From Polydactylus sextarius (Eukaryota > Chordata > Actinopteri > Polynemidae), in assembly GCA_016801845.1 (NCBI GenBank), contig CM028926.1, positions 10,765,001-10,829,000 of the forward strand: 64,000 bases of DNA, read 5' to 3'. Every line of letters starts with the position of its first letter. The first letter of the stretch is position 1. The notes under the pieces were generated by a model, which did no database searches, was not told the DNA's origin, and saw nothing but the letters and a program-made list of their open reading frames with translations. Shown in pieces: positions 46,095-55,962 of the stretch. The translations under genes were made by a program, and so were the position numbers.

Positions 46095-47665
46095 ATTTAG
46101 TGCTAAAATAAATAGATAGATAGATATAGCAGCATAGTACTTATGGCCAAACACAATTCTGGCCACAGATCAAAGATTATCATGCAACTGGCCTGGTCAG
46201 AGTAGGTATACAACTATTGTCACTTTTCCACTAAATCGGGGTGAGTGGGTTCGAAAATGTCCTGACACAAAAACATCAGTAAAGTTGCTGGGTTAGCTTA
46301 CGACCAGGTAGCTACGACGATGGCTATCACTCTTGTCCTGTTTAAAAATGGAGCTTGATTATTTTGTTGACGCTCTCTCAACTCAACTGGCGTCTGGTGG
46401 CAGCTTTTGAAGACACTCCCTCTGACCAATCAGTGGCCGGCGTCTGTTCACGTCACGTTTTAGTATCAACTCAGATCCATTGGTTCCTCCACAGAGTAGA
46501 TAGTAAAAAAGCACCTGGTACCAGGAACTAGCACCAAGTGGAAACACTAGAAACTGAGTAGAGACAAGATGAGCAGTGAAGAGTAGCTGCAGGTGGAAAA
46601 GGCCTATATGGAAACATCATGTTTATCATTTATCTGGACTAACGCCTGTTTCTTTACTGTTCATTACAGAAGTCCAGCAGCTGTTGGTGAAGAAGGAAGA
46701 GGTTCCTCCTGAACAGCAGGACTGGAGCTCCAGTCTAGTCCAGGAGGTCCCAGAACCTCCAAATGGTAAAGAGGAACAGGAGGGACTGTGGATGGATCAG
46801 GAGGAAGAGCAGCTTCAAAGACCTGATGAGGCTGATGTCAGCAAGTTCCCTCTTGATCCTGTTGATGACAAGTGTGAAGATGATGATGAGAAACCTCTGA
46901 GCTCACAGGTTCATCAGGTCCAGACAGAGAAGGACAGAGAGACAAAGTCTTCAGTGAGCACCTCAACTGAACAGATGGAAACAGAAGCTGATGGAGACGA
47001 CTATGAAGAGTCAGAACCAGGAAAAACCTTGGATCAAGACAAACCTTTACAACCAGGTAGAGATGATGAGACTTCAGACTCTTCTGGACCAGACACTGCT
47101 GACAGTGAAAAGGCTAAAGAGGCTAAAGGAACTAAAGAACCTCAGTCAAGGTTGAATACTCTGAAACACAAAAAATTATCTGTGGAAATCCCTAGAAAGA
47201 AAGTTAGCTGTTGGTAAAGCTTTTCCTACGAAATCAAAGGTCAAAATACACATGAGAACTCACACGGGTAAGAGACCTTATAGCTGCTCTGATTGTGGCA
47301 AAAGGTTTACTCAAATGTCATCTGTGAATAGACACATGATAGTTCACACAGGAAAGAGGCCATTTTGCTGCTCTTTTTGCGGTAAAGCTTATCGTTACAA
47401 ACAGGGTTTCAGTATACACGTGAGAATTCACACAGGGGAGAAGCCTTTTAGCTGCTCTGATTGCGGTAAGTCGTTCCATTGTAAGAGAAGTTTGAATAAA
47501 CATTTTAATGCTCACATGGAAAAGAAGCTTTATAGCTGCTCTGATTGTGGTAAAACTTTTAGGAAAAAAAAACGTCTGAAATCGCACATGAGAACTCACA
47601 GGAAACAGAAATCATTTAGCCCCCAGCTTTATTTAACTGGACCTGCTACATCAGCCTGTTCTTAA
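45814..47665 (+). pseudogene. ZNF-E: broken C2H2 zinc-finger gene, array out of frame
   Basis: Exon 1 (45814-46024) and the start of exon 2 (46670-47217) are intact and give 252 aa: N-terminal module plus acidic linker, ending SCW-stop. The stop arises from a short deletion inside the first finger, which removed its second Cys region. From about 47216 the next frame continues as a half finger and then four complete C2H2 fingers (47252-47665), ending with an unrelated tail. The linker end also differs from the paralogues (KHKKLSVEIPRKK). It is either a pseudogene or a source of a finger-less linker protein. Confidence 0.75.
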
Positions 47666-48550
47666 TGTTTAAAATAATTCAACAAACTCAAACTATTGAT
47701 ATTGACATATTTACTTTGTTGGCATTTTATGTCTATTTGAACCAAAGAAGCAAGTCTATCATATCAGTAACTGTCCACAAAATGACAGTCATCAGTTACA
47801 CAGAATCTGAAGTTACAAGTGGATTTAATATGTACCTGATTTAAATGTATAGTAATAACTTCCAGTTAATCTCAGATTAGTATGTAAAGAACCAGTTGTT
47901 TGTTTTAAATTTACTCCATGTGATGTACGATGTGCACCAGGACTGAGTCGTCCATCTTCCATCTCGTCCTCAGGTCTTTCAGAGAACTGTATGAAAACTT
48001 TCATTGTTTTACTTTATAATTTGCTTATTTATTGTAATGTGTTCTGTCATATTAAAATCAGATGGACTGTTATTACTTACTTTCACTGAAGTGACATTTT
48101 CTGCAGGTTTTTACTTATAATTGAGTATTTTCTTACTGAAGTATTGTTACTTTTACTTTAGTAACTGCATTGTTCATGATTATTTTAATCTGTCCAAACT
48201 TGCAACCCGTCGAGGGGCTCCACCCCATGACCCTCAACAGGATACATGGTGTAGTTAATGGATGGATGGTTTGTAACATGTCTGGAATCAAGAATCTTTT
48301 ATTTTCACTTTAGTTGTTTTTGTTAGTGAATTTGATTGTTGATTGCAGAGCAAGAAATATGTTTTCAAAATGTTTTAGACGTTTGCTATTAAAGTCCTGG
48401 ACCTCAGATGAACAGTTGAATCCATTTGTATTGAAACAGTAAATATGTGAAATGCAGAAACTGAACAAACAGCATCAGATAAAATGAACTGGCACTGACC
48501 CTCGACCCCATCTTGAAGTGTCATTATTAAGATTCCTACAGTTTGTTTGA
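47666..48550. other. ZNF-E to ZNF-F intergenic repeat block
   Basis: No gene. The block mirrors sequence found on the other side of the axis: 47760-48010 matches 38860-39190 inverted, and 48130-48520 matches the unit-flanking repeat upstream of ZNF-A and -B. It includes the 'atcctgttgagggtcatggg'-type repeat on the minus strand near 48205-48270. Confidence 0.5.
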
Positions 48551-48556
48551 AAGTTG

Positions 48557-48778
48557 ATGAAATTAAAACTGAGACTGAAAAACAAAGACGTCTCTATGTG
48601 TCACTGCAATAGGAAGAATGAATGTATCTGTTCTAGAGAGAACAAGTCAGCACTGTCAGCTACAGAGACACAATTAGAGTCATATTCACACTCCAGATCC
48701 AACAAGTTATTGTCCAGATCTTCCTCTACATCCAGTCCACACTCCATACCAGTCGGTGGCGCTAATGCACCAAGTTAA
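48557..48778 (+). CDS. small conserved ORF (73 aa) upstream of ZNF-F promoter
   Basis: Third full copy of the 73-residue frame (MKLKLRLKNKDVSM to GGANAPS), here on the plus strand with the same relation to the gene as upstream of ZNF-A and -B. Function unknown. Confidence 0.25.
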   Translation: MKLKLRLKNKDVSMCHCNRKNECICSRENKSALSATETQLESYSHSRSNKLLSRSSSTSSPHSIPVGGANAPS

Positions 48779-48789
48779 GCTCCAACCGC

Positions 48790-48796
48790 TATAAAA
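48790..48796 (+). promoter_or_regulatory. TATA box of ZNF-F
   Basis: TATAAAA in 'ccgctataaaacacc', about 135 bp upstream of the ATG at 48930 and immediately after the conserved GGTGGCGCTAATGCACCA stretch. Confidence 0.6.
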
Positions 48797-48929
48797 CACC
48801 AAGTAGAAGAAGGTCGGTTGTTCCTGGTCCAGTCTCCGCTACAGTCGCTCTGGTTGTGTTGTTCCAGTTCAGGTCCGCGTCTCGGAGGATCTCCTTCCTT
48901 CCACCACGTGTTTTTGTTTGGTTGTGAAA

Positions 48930-51900
48930 ATGTCTGCAGGACACACGTTGAGAGAGTTGGTTGAACAGCGACTGATAAAAGAGAGTTGCTGCTCCATGGA
49001 CACGGTGGAAGAGATATGTGGACTCATTGACAGAGTCACAGCGGAGTACGAGGATGAAATTGATGGTTTAAGACAAGAGATACAGCGATGGAGACACCTG
49101 GAGGCTGCTTTCAACCCTCGAGTTCAGTTGAACAGAGTCGGTGAGTCCTCTAAAGTCTATCAGCTGTTTTCACTTCAGCACCTGTAAGTGCACATGTGGT
49201 TTTATGTTCAGGTAAAAGATGGTTGCTAATCGTGTTAGTCCGTTTATGGCGTTTTTCATTGTGTGTTTGCATCTGATGTGTCAGAGAAAACAAAGTGAGT
49301 CCAACACATGGACCAGAAGCGACTCTTCTGATGTTCAAACTACTTTACAGTTGTTAAAAACACTCGGTGGTTTGAGTTTATTGTTCACAACAAACCGAGG
49401 AGCCTTCAAGTGAAGTGGACCTGAACTGGTCCGGTCTCCTTTTCTAGTCCAACCTGCTGGTTCGGCACCATGGGCTTCAAAACCAGTCACATCCTGTCTC
49501 ATTATCTGACACCAGTGGTGGACTGGTGATAAACTGGTTTATACATATAAACATATATTACACACACACATATATATATATATATATAAACAATCATACA
49601 TACATACACACACTTTTTACCATATGACCACTGAACATTTATGAACACGTATAAACTGTAAATATTGCTTTCACATTCTCTCTCTCTCTCTTTTTTTTCT
49701 GTCTTTTTTCCCACATGAACTTCTATTTGCTCACAAGTCCATGTCTATGAGGTGGCTTTGCCACTCGACCAGCCCGGGGCTGACTCCTGTTTCTCCTAAG
49801 AAGACCCTGATCAGTCTCTAACACATATGATCTGGGAGTGTTGGCCTCACAACTGCCCCAGTAGTTCCTTCTGTGTTAATCCAGATTTTCTGTCCAGATG
49901 CGACTACTGGGAGAGGTGAGGAGAGGTGAGGAGAGGTGAGGAGAGGTGAGGAGAGGTGAGGAGAGGTGAGGAGCGGTGAGGAGCGGTGTCTGCGGCTGTA
50001 GTGTTTTGCCTGCTGACGCCCTCCCTTCTCATCCTTCCTTCGAAAAACCTGAACATCTGGCCACTTAGGATCCAGCTTGGTCATTGGTTGGGGTAGGTGG
50101 GTACGCAGGTTTCTCCCCATGAGCAGCTGAGCTGGCAAGAACCCATGCTTCAGTGGAGTGGCTCTGTATGCCAGCAGCGCTCTGCTGTGGTCACCGTCCT
50201 TTTTCCACAAGTCTTCACAGGTCTGAACAGCACCTTCGACTACTCGATTGGCTTGAGGATAACACGGCTGCTTGTGATGTGTGTGAACTGGTTTGAGCAA
50301 ACTGTTTGAACAGCTCTGATGAAAACTGCAGCCCATTATCTGATACAACAGTCTCTGCAGTTTCATGTCTGGCAAAGGCCTCTTTGATAGCCCTGATAGT
50401 AACCTCAGCCGGAGTGTACTTGAGCTCTGCTATCTCAATATACCTTAACAAAAGTCTATGATTAAAAGATACCGTTTTCTTGACCACTCGAACAGATCCA
50501 TACTGACCTTCTGCCATGGTCTGGGACTGGACCGGACAGTGGTTCATGGTTCTGTGCCCTGTGTTTTTGACATGTTTTGCATCTGTCCACTATTTGATGT
50601 GTCTGTGCTGAGATACCTGGTGACCACACTGACTCTTTAGCTCTGGCCCTGCATTTTGAGATCCCCTGATGGTCTTAAGGGGGGTGGCATCACAAGTCTT
50701 GAGGCCGTGAGCGGCTTAACATCTGGATCTATCCAGATGTTTGTGTACTGCTGTGATGAATGTTTCTGAAGTTTTTCTTTCCTACATAGTTCTGTTCAAA
50801 CGCTGCGTTAACTGCTACATATTTGTTTTTATCTGAGTCAGTCAATGGTAAAACAGCCAAAACGTCATCAGCAGCATCTCCCGTAGCATATAGGAGTGAG
50901 TTCACGTGATATTCCTCAGATTTTCTGTCAAGAGCCGTTATGATACAAAACCTCTCAATTCACCTGATCCATCTTGGCCGTTCTGCAGTACAAGCAGGTA
51001 TCATTTGAAGTCACAAACCATTTTCTAGCAATTTATGTGTAATCTGTTGGTGAGCAGATTTGACCGTCTTCTCACCACCTGATCAGCATGCCAGGAAGAT
51101 GAAAGAGTTATTTTCCGTGTTTTTATTTTCAAGTAATGTTGAATGAAACAGCAGGACAAAATCTTCCATTTGTGTGACACAGGACAAAGGCTAAAATTGC
51201 TGTGCAGAACAATGTAAAAGCAGGACACGTGGTCACTTTATCCGTATTCTGTGTAGACAATAAATGAGTTTTTAGTGTTGAAATGTTTGTGTTGAGATAT
51301 ACACTCACTGGCCACTTTATTAGGTACACCTTGCTAGTACCGGGTTGGACCCCTTTTGCCTTCAGAACTGCCTTAATCCTTCGTGGCATAGATTCAACAA
51401 GGTACTGGAAACATTCCTCAGAGAGTCTGGCCCATATTGACATGACAGCATCGCGCAGTTGCTGCAGATTTGTCGGCTGCACATCCATGATGCGAATTTC
51501 CCGTTCCACCACATCCCAAAGGTGATCTATTAAATCGAGATCTGGTGACTGTGGAGGCCATTTGAGTACAATGAACTTGTTGTCATGTTCAAGAAACCAG
51601 TCTGAGATGATTCCAGCTTTATGACATGGTGTTATCCTGCTGGAAGTAGCCATCAGAAGATGGCTACACTGTCGTCATAAAGGGATGGACATGGTCAGCA
51701 ACAATACTCAGGTGAATTTGGTGTTGCCACGATGCTCAATTGGTACTAAGGGGCCCAAAGAGTGCCAAGAAAATACCCCCCACACCATTACACCGTGAAA
51801 ATCCCAGTAGATCAACAGTTTCTGAAATACTCAGACCAGCCCGTCTGGCACCAACAACCATGCCACATTCAAAGTCACTTAAATCACCTTTTTTCCCCAT

Positions 51901-54038
51901 TCTAATGCTCGGTTTGAACTGCAGCAGATTGTCTTGACCATGTCTACATGCCTAAATGCATTGAGTTGCTGCCATGTGATTGGCTGATTAGAAATTTGCG
52001 TTAACAAGCAGTTGGACAGGTGTGTCTAATAAAGTGGCCGGTGAGTGTAATTTTACCACGGCTGACAGATGTCTACTGCTTTAGACTTTAGACTGTTTAG
52101 AAACAGGGATGCTTTATTTCTGGGTTTGTAATACTTTATTATTTTTTTGTTTGAAGATAACAATGGTCCATATGTCTCAAATGTGGATGCATCTTTCACC
52201 TCAAACATCAAAAGATTTATAGAAAAAATTATCTGAAAAACAGACAAATTACTAACACCTGATTGTGAGATCATGTAATGAAGTTTATTTCTTTGACAAA
52301 AACAAATTTCCTGAACTTAAAGTGGTGCAGTGATGATCCTACAATAACAGACATTATGCAAGAGGACAATGAGCAGCAGAATCACTTTATTCATCAATAA
52401 CCTTGTGTCCACTGGGTCTTTGGTTGGTCTTCATGGAGACTTGGGCTCATACTGACGACCCAGTGAAGTAGCCTACTCCACAAAACTCAGGTACAGGCTC
52501 TGACCACTTATCCACAGCTTGTTGTTTGCATAACAAAGAACAGTTGGTGCTGGGACAGTTCAGTCCACATAGATGCTGATGTAGTCTGCTACATCATCAA
52601 TGTTGTTAGAAAACACATGTTTGGCCACAGGTCAAAGATTATCACAGAAATGAATTGTAACTGTCCTGGTCAGAGTAGATAAACAACTTTGAGGCATCAA
52701 GTTTGTCATTTGGTTGCACTAAAGTCTGTGTCTTTACTGTTCATTACAGAAGTCCAGCAGCTGTTGGTGAAGAAGGAAGAGGTTCCTCCTGAACAGCAGG
52801 ACTGGAGCTCCAGTCTAGTCCAGGAGGTCCCAGAACCTCCAAACATTAAAGAGGAACAGGAGGGACTGTGGATGGATCAGGAGGAAGAGCAGCTTCAAAG
52901 ACCTGATGAGGTTAATGTCAGCAAGTTCCCTCTTGATCCTGTTGATGTGAAGTATGAAGATGATGATGAGAAACCTCTGAGCTCACAGCTTCATCAGGTC
53001 CAGACAGAGAAGGACAGAGAGACAAAGTCTTCAGTGAGCACCTCAACTGAACAGATGAAAATAGAAGCTGATGGAGACGACTATGAAGAGTCAGAACCAG
53101 GAAAAACCTTGGATCAAGACAGACCTTTACAACCAGGTAGAGATGATGAGACTTTAGACTCTTCTGGACCAGACACTGGTCATAGTGAAAATTGGAACAA
53201 GACTGAAGAACCTCAGTCAGAGTTGAATACTCTGAAAAACAAAGATGACTCTGTGATTTACATCAATGGGAAGAAATTATTTATCTGTTGTGAGTGTAGT
53301 AAAACATTCAGTCAAAAATCTGATCTGACAATACACATGAGAACTCATACAGGAGAAAAACCTTATAGCTGTTCTGATTGTGGCAAAAAATTTAGTCGAA
53401 CGTCAACACGGAATAACCACATGAAAATTCACACTGGAGAGAAACCTTTTAGTTGTTCTAATTGTGGTAGAACTTTCTGTGACAAGACACGTCTGTATAC
53501 ACACATGAGAACTCACACAGGAGAGAAACCTTATACCTGCTCTTATTGTGGCAAAACATTTAGGCAGAACTCAACTTTGAATAGACACATGAGAATTCAC
53601 ACAGGAGATAAACCATTTAGCTGCTTCTATTGTGGTAAAACGTATCGTTTCAGTCAGTGTCTAAACAGACACGTGAGGACGCACACAGGAGACAAACCAT
53701 TTGGCTGCTCTGACTGTGGTAAGTTTTTCTATGACAAGAAAGATTTGAATAGACACATTAAAACTCACACGGGAGAGAAGCCTTATATCTGTTCTGACTG
53801 TGGTCAAACATTTAGTCAAAAGTCAATTCTGAATATACACATGAGAATTCACACAGGAGAAAAACCACATAGCTGTTTAGAGTGTGGTAAAAAATTTACT
53901 ACGAAGGCAAAGCTCATTATCCACCTGAGAACTCACACAGGAGAGAAACCATTTAGCTGCTGTTATTGTGGTAAAGCTTTTAACGAGAAGGCGTATCTGA
54001 ATAAACACAAGAATTCACACAAGAGAGAAATCTTATAG
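48930..54038 (+). CDS. ZNF-F: C2H2 zinc-finger protein, nine fingers
   Basis: Two exons (48930-49140 and 52750-54038) give 499 aa: N-terminal module (GHTLREL variant), acidic linker, and nine C2H2 fingers. The start is the ATG of MSAG. The 3.6-kb intron has been enlarged by a Ty3/gypsy remnant and a Tc1/mariner remnant. The last three fingers match the last three of ZNF-D, and the terminal finger ends HKNSH-KREIL-stop through the same 2-base loss after the first His. Additional finger-like sequence continues out of frame to about 54190. Linker residues differ slightly from the other copies (EVNVSK, EQMKIEAD), the latter shared with ZNF-G. Confidence 0.85.
49740..50990 (-). mobile_element. decayed Ty3/gypsy-type LTR retrotransposon fragment
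   Basis: On the minus strand, about 50730-50990 translates to a gag-capsid-like piece (contains GDAADDVLAVLPLT) with one in-frame stop. About 49850-50547 gives an integrase-core-like piece in two frames (contains VVSDNGLQFSSELFKQFA, then HKQPCYPQANRVVEGAVQT). Protease, reverse transcriptase and RNase H are missing, and I see no LTR pair. It lies inside the ZNF-F intron, antisense to the gene, and is non-functional. Confidence 0.7.
49911..49988. repeat. 10-bp tandem repeat (GAGAGGTGAG)n
   Basis: About eight head-to-tail copies of a 10-bp purine-rich unit, the last two with GAGCGG. They sit within the retrotransposon remnant. There are no spacers, so it is a minisatellite. Confidence 0.85.
51302..52047 (-). 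mobile_element. internally deleted Tc1/mariner-like transposon
   Basis: Inverted termini CACTCACTGGCCACTTTATT (left) and CACTCACCGGCCACTTTATT (right, reverse strand), flanked by TA on both sides, enclose 746 bp. Minus-strand coding remains include the C-terminal catalytic region (PPQSPDLDLIDHLWDVVE). There the expected DLNPIEHLW is altered, including the last acidic residue (Glu to Asp). The first catalytic region is missing. It lies in the ZNF-F intron and is an inactive copy. Confidence 0.8.
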
Positions 54039-54497
54039 CTGCACATATTGTGATTAAACCTTTAATGATGAGGCACCTATGATTGTACACTTGAACTCAC
54101 ACAGGAGAGAAACCATTTAGTTGTTGTTATTGTGGTAAAAGTTTTTGTTACCACTAGAGTCTCAATAAACACATGAAGATTCATACAGGTTAGGAATCAT
54201 TTTTGTGACACATGGTCAAAGGTTAAACTAGTGTTTTCCCAACATTTTGGGCTTCTTGTATTTATATAATACAGACTTCTAGTTTGTTTTCGACCCCATC
54301 TTGAAGTGTCATTATTAAGATTTCTACAGTTTGTTCATGAAATTAAAACTGAGACTGAAAAACAAAGATGTCTCTATGTGTCACTGCAATAAGAAGAATG
54401 AATGTATCTGTTCTAGAGAGAACAAGTCAGCACTGTCAGCTACAGAGACACAATTAGAGTCATATTCACACTCCAGATCCAACAAGTTATTGTCCAG
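54039..54497 (+). other. ZNF-F 3' region and truncated start of the ZNF-G unit
   Basis: To about 54190 this spells out-of-frame zinc-finger remnants. From 54300 it joins the upstream unit of ZNF-G, with a partial copy of the small ORF (ATG near 54334) interrupted at 54497 by the Harbinger-like insertion. The flanking repeat block found upstream of ZNF-A/B/F/H is missing here. Confidence 0.55.
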
Positions 54498-55693
54498 GGC
54501 CTGTATTTATCAGTCAGTCTCAGAGCTGAGTTAGTACACTACAGTTTTATCTGCCAGAAACAGAATTTTAGGTGAACTCACTTCCAAGTCCATTTAAATG
54601 ACAAATCACTGAAGGGAATCATTATATAAGAATATTGAAATATCTTAGAAATATCTTGGTGAATAGTTAAATGGACAATGGGAGTGTTTACTTTGACAAT
54701 AATCCACAAAATAATACAAAACATATATATTGGCAATGAATCAAAAATAGATAGATCCCTTTCCCTTTTCCAGATTTCCAGATTAATCCTGTTACAACTT
54801 GATACGTGTGTAATTGTTGCATATTTGCCAGGCTACTGTTCAGTAAATGTCTAAAATGTGTGTTTGTTAAGTCACAACCATAACAAAAATAGAACCATTT
54901 CTGATATTTCAGCAGTGTTTTTTATCTCCTGTGTCCCCGAGCGTCTTTGACACACTCTCCCTGTGCTTTTGATGCAGAGCAGCCAGACCCATCACTTCAT
55001 GTGAGGCGATAATTATCCATCAAGTGGTGGGTGAAAAAAAAAAAAAAAATCAACTTTAGTTTTTCACATCTTGCGTATGAGAGGCCGTCTCACTAGCCTT
55101 TGTTTTCCAGGCTGGGGTGAGTGACTGCGGCCGTGCAGAGAACAGATGATCTGCAGACAAAAAATTAAGCTGCAAATTAAAGTATTGCAGCTCCAAGAGA
55201 ATGGCTTTAAAAAAGAAAAGATACTGAGTGACTAATAAAACTAATTATGGATGTTGCTTGGGACGCTCGCATCTCCATCTCCTCCCTCATCGTCACTGTC
55301 ATCATCACGGTCTGCTGGTGGGAGAGGGACATTGTGCGTCTCACAAATAGTCAGTATTGCACATGTCACAATGATGCAGCACAATCTGTCTGTGCCTTTA
55401 TCTCTGAATGCTGAATGTGGACTCTGCAGCTCCAGCGGCCAACCTCCAGTGGAACAGCTGCTGGTCATCAAACAAAGCCAGGACATCCTCAGTGCCGTCC
55501 TCTCCTGGCAACTCCTAACCTCTTAGGACGCCTCTGGAGGTCTCTTAAATATCTGGAGGAGTAGGATGATTCTTGGACTTGAGAATGTTGATAAAAAACT
55601 TTTATTCTTAAGTTTGAGAGTAGGACTAAATTTCACAAATTCTCAGCACTTAAGACTAAAATCGCACTACAAGACGCTTGATAAATACGGTCC
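54498..55693 (-). mobile_element. PIF/Harbinger-like element inserted upstream of ZNF-G
   Basis: The 1196-bp insertion has ends GGCCTGTATTTATCA and, on the reverse strand, GGACCGTATTTATCA (13 of 15 identical), flanked by direct CAG duplications (54495-54497 and 55694-55696). Undisrupted sites exist upstream of ZNF-F and ZNF-H, where the small ORF runs through TTGTCCAGATCTTCC without a break. A minus-strand ORF (55241-55486) ends like a Harbinger-type transposase C-terminus (TICETHNVPLPPADRDDDSD), which is weak support. The rest of a transposase is missing, so the copy is non-autonomous. Confidence 0.75.
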
Positions 55694-55768
55694 CAGATCT
55701 TCCTCTACATCCAGTCCACACTCCATACCAGTCGGTGGCGCTAATGCACCAAGTTAAGCTCCAACCGC

Positions 55769-55776
55769 CGTAAAAC
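55769..55776 (+). promoter_or_regulatory. degenerate TATA box of ZNF-G
   Basis: Where the other units read CGCTATAAAAC, ZNF-G reads CGCCGTAAAAC, so the TATA core is lost. The Harbinger-like insertion ends about 75 bp upstream. Promoter strength may be reduced; this is inferred. Confidence 0.55.
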
Positions 55777-55962
55777 ACCAAGTAGAAGAAGGTCGGTTGT
55801 TCCTGGTCCAGTCTCCGCTACAGTCGCTCTGGTTCTATTGTTCCAGTTTCTGGACTGAGCCTCTATTTTATCTCGGTACCGCTTCACCTGAAACACGGAG
55901 GGTCAGGTCCGCGTCTCGGAGGATCTCCTTCCTTCCACCACGTGTTTTGTTTGGTTGTGAAA

